Positions 6,994-10,013 of a stretch of 10,013 nt of DNA are shown here, one piece after another. The translations under genes and the position numbers were made by a program. Below the pieces are notes generated by a model. That model had not been told where the DNA came from, did no database searches, and saw nothing but the letters and a program-made list of their open reading frames with translations. Source of the DNA: Beroe ovata (Eukaryota > Ctenophora > Nuda > Beroida > Beroidae); assembly GCA_946803715.1 (NCBI GenBank), contig CAMPET010000001.1, positions 953,743-963,755 of the forward strand, given 5' to 3'. Position 1 is the first letter of the stretch, and every line of letters starts with the position of its first letter.

Positions 6994-8043
6994 TTATTCA
7001 CAAGTCTTCTTTTCGTAAAGTGCTTCACAAAGCTCCTCTGGTTTCAATGTCTTCAGGACTTTCTTCTTCGACTTTTCACTAGCAATACCAAGTCGTATAT
7101 CCATGTCATCATAAGCTACTTTCACTAGTTTTAAAACGGATTCCAATTCCTTTTTACCCATCATGCTACTAGCTTTTGCAGCACAGCATGTGTTGAATGT
7201 ATTATCAAGATATCCTGCACATTGGACTTTTCCACACCAGAACTCCTCTGCGACTCCATGAAGCATGGTCAGATATTGATCATACGTGGGATTTATGCGG
7301 AACCCATCGAACATCGGTCTCACATATTCAATAATCTTGTCAGAGAGCCGCCTAAAGCTGTAACACTCATTCATATCAGAGTTGGTAGAATTGTCCAGCA
7401 TAGATCCTATGTCAGTTAAAGTTTGAGCGAATTCCTCTACACAGCTTTCATTGTCCACACAAAACATATTGCTGGGCAGAAGGAGGGCGCGTTTCAAGTC
7501 TTTCTTGCCAACGTTTAGGGCTGAGTTCCGAACCTCCTCTCGTACTTCTTGTCCTACGAATTCACTATCATACCCCAGAGCACAATTAGCCATAGCTTCG
7601 GAGAGGTTTGGATTGCATTGGCATACGAATTCCTGGAAAATAGGGAAATGGTGCTTACTATACAATCTCATAAACATGCTGAATGATGACACTTGTTCAA
7701 AATCTCGGATCATATTGGCAAGATTCTCAAAAAGGTAATCCATAAATCGGCAAGGAAGATTTGTGCATGGAGCTCCTAATTTTCTTCCCAACTTTTCGAA
7801 TTGTTTGTCACAATGGCAGCCCAGAAGTCCAGAACATTCTCCGTCTTGGGGACATACAAGTGACCTAATTAGCAGAAGGCTTTGTTCTCCTTCGAGTGAT
7901 AGCCCGGACTCTGTTGTGTTGTCCAGAGCAAAGTAATCCATTTCAGGAATTTCGCCAATGAAAACATCGAAAACGTTGAAATCTTGAGTCAATGTTCCTC
8001 CAAGTATCACGAGGAGAATAGTAAACTCCCTAAACTTATACAT
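6994..8043 (-). CDS. Secreted cysteine-rich protein of unknown family, two internal repeats
   Basis: The single-exon frame encodes 349 residues. Residues 1-20 (MYKFREFTILLVILGGTLTQ) form a good signal peptide, and there is no later membrane segment. The mature part has 18 cysteines and four N-glycosylation sequons (N42, N146, N198, N218), pointing to a disulfide-rich extracellular protein. Cysteine spacing repeats: C64-x5-C70, C98, C141, C143, C154 match C195-x5-C201, C227, C270, C275, C286. The intervals C98-C141 and C227-C270 are both 43 residues, and C143-C154 and C275-C286 both 11. I read this as an internal duplication. A Lys-rich segment (residues 324-331) and C339/C348 end the protein. 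I do not recognise the family. The gene is convergent with ERICH3-like copy 1 and divergent from copy 2. Lack of introns beside spliced genes could mean retrogene origin or a lineage-specific gene. A real gene is likely given the signal peptide and clean 1-kb frame. Confidence 0.8.
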   Translation of the reverse strand: MYKFREFTILLVILGGTLTQDFNVFDVFIGEIPEMDYFALDNTTESGLSLEGEQSLLLIRSLVCPQDGECSGLLGCHCDKQFEKLGRKLGAPCTNLPCRFMDYLFENLANMIRDFEQVSSFSMFMRLYSKHHFPIFQEFVCQCNPNLSEAMANCALGYDSEFVGQEVREEVRNSALNVGKKDLKRALLLPSNMFCVDNESCVEEFAQTLTDIGSMLDNSTNSDMNECYSFRRLSDKIIEYVRPMFDGFRINPTYDQYLTMLHGVAEEFWCGKVQCAGYLDNTFNTCCAAKASSMMGKKELESVLKLVKVAYDDMDIRLGIASEKSKKKVLKTLKPEELCEALYEKKTCE

Positions 8044-8354
8044 GGTTCCTGAAAGTTTTGCCTAGTTTAGTGAGGAGTAGGAGACGACAAACAGAATGCG
8101 CATGAGCAATTCCAGTGCCAGTTATTAGCGTCATGCGAGACTCTGCAAGAAAATACCCTAGCGTGCGTTTATAAACCTGTGAAATTTTCGCATACATCTG
8201 ATTAGGAGCAGCTGATAAGGAGCAGGAAAACATTGACCTTTGCATATTATTGCATATTTTTCATGTATTTCTCGTGATTATTATAATATATTACAGTAGC
8301 ATGGAGTAAAATCCAGGAAACGTTCGTGTCCAAAGTGAGGAATGCTAATTGAAC
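8044..8354. promoter_or_regulatory. Divergent intergenic region between the secreted-protein gene and ERICH3-like copy 2
   Basis: These 311 bp separate the start codons of two oppositely directed genes and must hold both 5' UTRs and core promoters. Visible items are the TTTATAAA below and a short direct repeat ttgcatatt/ttgcatattt near 8240-8260. No clear X-box for RFX factors, expected for ciliary genes, was found upstream of 8355. Confidence 0.4.
8168..8175 (-). promoter_or_regulatory. Candidate TATA box for the secreted-protein gene
   Basis: The palindromic TTTATAAA lies about 125 bp upstream of the minus-strand start codon at 8043. With a usual 25-30-bp offset it would give a 5' UTR of roughly 95-100 nt. 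The motif is symmetrical, so its direction is inferred only from position. Confidence 0.4.
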
Positions 8355-9383
8355 ATGTCTCTGAAACCAGCTGGGTGAGCCTGATTTCCGCTAATGATAA
8401 AGACCATTCAATATTCATGACTGGGCAGTGGGCATCACTTTTGGGTTTTGCGTTCTAAATAAAAAAATGTTGTAATGCCTAGCCAATGTTTGGGCAAATC
8501 TTGTAATGCCCATTGCCCAGCATATCGTAGGTATGCATCCACTCTGACTCCTACTTTAATCACACTCTTTTCAGACCTTTAGACACGTATAACAGCCTCA
8601 CAGATGAGTACCTGGTGGACTATTTCAATAACAAGAGGATTAGGCGTCATCTCAGACAGATGGGACTCGTATGTGAAAAAATGTGAAAGCCCATCTTCAC
8701 CCTGATTTCCCCCTCATTTGAAAACCCACCTTCCCCTTTTTATGTTCCCGGTCCCTCTCATTTGAAAGCCTGCCTAATTCATTTGACTGAATTCGATATT
8801 CGAGGCTGTACCTATCTTTCCATCTCACAAATACTATACAATACTCTTATACTGAGTTTACCCTCTTGACTATTCTGGACCTACATGATGATGGAGCATG
8901 CAGAAGCGATTTGTTAAAATGATACCATGTTAGATCTAAATAGATGCTAAGAATGCAAGTTATTTCTTTAATTGTTGGCATGCTGCAATGCTGGGAGACC
9001 ATAATCTCAATTATCATGAACAGATGACTCAGTTTTTGGAGGAAATATTTTCGCTCTCTGTTCATAAGAATAAATGAGGAAAACTGGATCCTTCTATCGA
9101 TAACCTCTTTAACCTTTCAACGGTAGACGTAACCATGTGGTCAATTATCAATTGCAGAACCGTGCTTTTGCAACTGACCTGCAATTGAGTAGCAAATATG
9201 CCCGTACGCATTATGCACAAAATATTTCCCTGTGTTTGACTTTTTCATCCTTGTCAGATAACGCGGCAAGGGGAAGTCGTGGATGAACCGACGTTTCGAT
9301 ACAATATTGCGAGAAAGGAACACAAGACACATGTTAAAGAGTTAATGTCACAGGCAGTCATCAACAAGACACTTGAATTGGAG

Positions 9384-9421
<38 letters not shown>

Positions 9422-9490
9422 TGTGTTTTTTTGTGTGTGTATTATATGTGAATAGAGTAGTTATGGTTTGTAGGCTATAGATTTATTTAN

Positions 9491-9521
<31 letters not shown>

Positions 9522-9659
9522 CAAGACAGCTGTTTTTCTTGATATCCAATATTCAATTAACAAGCTTACTAACATTTCCTCCCTCAGCGAAATCGGCGAG
9601 CGTTTATCCGAGATAAATTGGTAGAGATTAGAAAAATAGAGACAGTCAATAAAGTCAAG
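8355..9659 (+). CDS. ERICH3: ERICH3 ortholog-like gene (copy 2), N-terminal four exons, 3' end missing
   Basis: Exons are 8355-8374, 8575-8668, 9258-9383 and 9588-9659, giving 104 residues up to a donor at 9660. The protein starts MSLKPAGPLDTYNSL, matching the family start (MS, then PAG, then YNSL). FNNKRIRRHLRQMGL and ITRQGEVVDE follow. Exons 3-4 keep the family helix pattern (HVKELMSQAVINKTLELE, then IRDKLVEIRKIETV). Known ERICH3 proteins localise to primary cilia and vesicle transport, with a long glutamate-rich C-terminus that would lie past this contig. The start is supported by phase: the 20-nt first exon leaves two bases that the next exon completes. Intron 2 (589 nt) holds only pyrimidine-rich partial direct repeats (tcatttgaaa, twice); intron 3 holds GT microsatellites; intron 4 runs into adapter sequence. 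This copy is closer to the known family than copy 1. Confidence 0.85.
8421..8520. repeat. 15-bp inverted repeat spanning 100 bp in intron 1 of copy 2
   Basis: ctgggcagtgggcat (8421-8435) pairs with atgcccattgcccag (8506-8520); the only mismatch would be a G-U pair in RNA. The 13-mer atgcccattgccc also occurs in intron 1 of copy 1 at 5744-5756, with gcctag nearby in both introns. It may be a tiny MITE or an intron structure that predates the duplication. Confidence 0.5.
9387..9425. repeat. GT microsatellite in intron 3 of copy 2, first tract
   Basis: The near-perfect (TG)n begins immediately inside the exon 3 donor (gag|gtttgtgtg). One break, tggtg, interrupts it. Confidence 0.9.
9491..9519. 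repeat. GT microsatellite in intron 3 of copy 2, second tract
   Basis: A pure (GT)n tract starts directly after the N at 9490. The N probably marks an assembly break in the repeat, so the true intron length is uncertain. Confidence 0.9.
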
Positions 9660-9741
9660 GTTTGTTTCCTGAACAATTCTTCTCCGTGGCCCGTGCCAAA
9701 CTGTCAAATTCTCGGAATGAGACTTTAATAACCCCCGGCCC

Positions 9742-9808
9742 ACTGACAATCACCCCCCCCCACTGACATAATCACCCCCACTGACATAATCACCCCCACT
9801 GACATAAT
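9742..9808. repeat. 18-bp minisatellite in intron 4 of copy 2
   Basis: The unit actgacataatcaccccc occurs exactly at 9762-9779 and 9780-9797. It is preceded by a variant with a longer C run (9742-9761) and followed by a partial unit (9798-9808) that is cut off where adapter sequence begins. Confidence 0.85.

Positions 9809-10013
<205 letters not shown>

Noticed and set aside
7222-7738. Plus-strand ORFs of 65 and 95 codons.
   Set aside because: Both lie wholly antisense to the secreted-protein gene and have no motif.
9483-9749. 88-codon minus-strand ORF.
   Set aside because: It covers exon 4 of ERICH3 copy 2 in antisense and runs into a GT microsatellite and an N; it is a shadow frame.

Overview
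The window looks like a contig end from an AT-rich metazoan genome, probably a marine invertebrate. The species cannot be named from the sequence. It carries spliced genes with GT-AG introns and an animal-type ciliary gene family (ERICH3). It also carries a CR1/L2-like non-LTR retrotransposon, Helitron-type elements and several small foldback elements. Four single N positions (1262, 3194, 4200, 9490) look like assembly joins.

Bases 1-5000 are mostly repeats. At 1-1261 there is a minus-strand LINE fragment (end of ORF1 plus a decayed endonuclease), joined at an N to a roughly 390-bp terminal-inverted-repeat segment. From about 1969 to 3154 lie Helitron-like elements, two of them abutting head to tail at a CTAG|TC junction. 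A second repeat family is nested in the first of these. Then come a foldback element, a 95-bp MITE with a perfect 10-bp target duplication, a CpG-rich patch and a 17-bp x 4 minisatellite.

Bases 5090-9659 hold the genes. Two plus-strand paralogs of the ERICH3 N-terminal domain (5090-6459, and 8355 to beyond the end) share exon lengths of 94, 126 and 72 nt with the same phases. The first looks like a short, fast-diverging copy ending at 121 residues, with a Helitron in its intron 1. The second keeps the conserved domain and runs off the window. Between them, on the minus strand, is an apparently intronless gene for a secreted 349-residue protein with 18 cysteines. It has a two-fold internal cysteine repeat and I do not recognise its family. 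It is divergent from the second paralog across about 310 bp.

Bases 9809-10013 appear not to be genomic. They align without gaps to a degraded Illumina adapter read-through, followed by an A run and 132 G, the signature of two-colour sequencing past the end of an insert. Real sequence should be taken to stop at about 9808.
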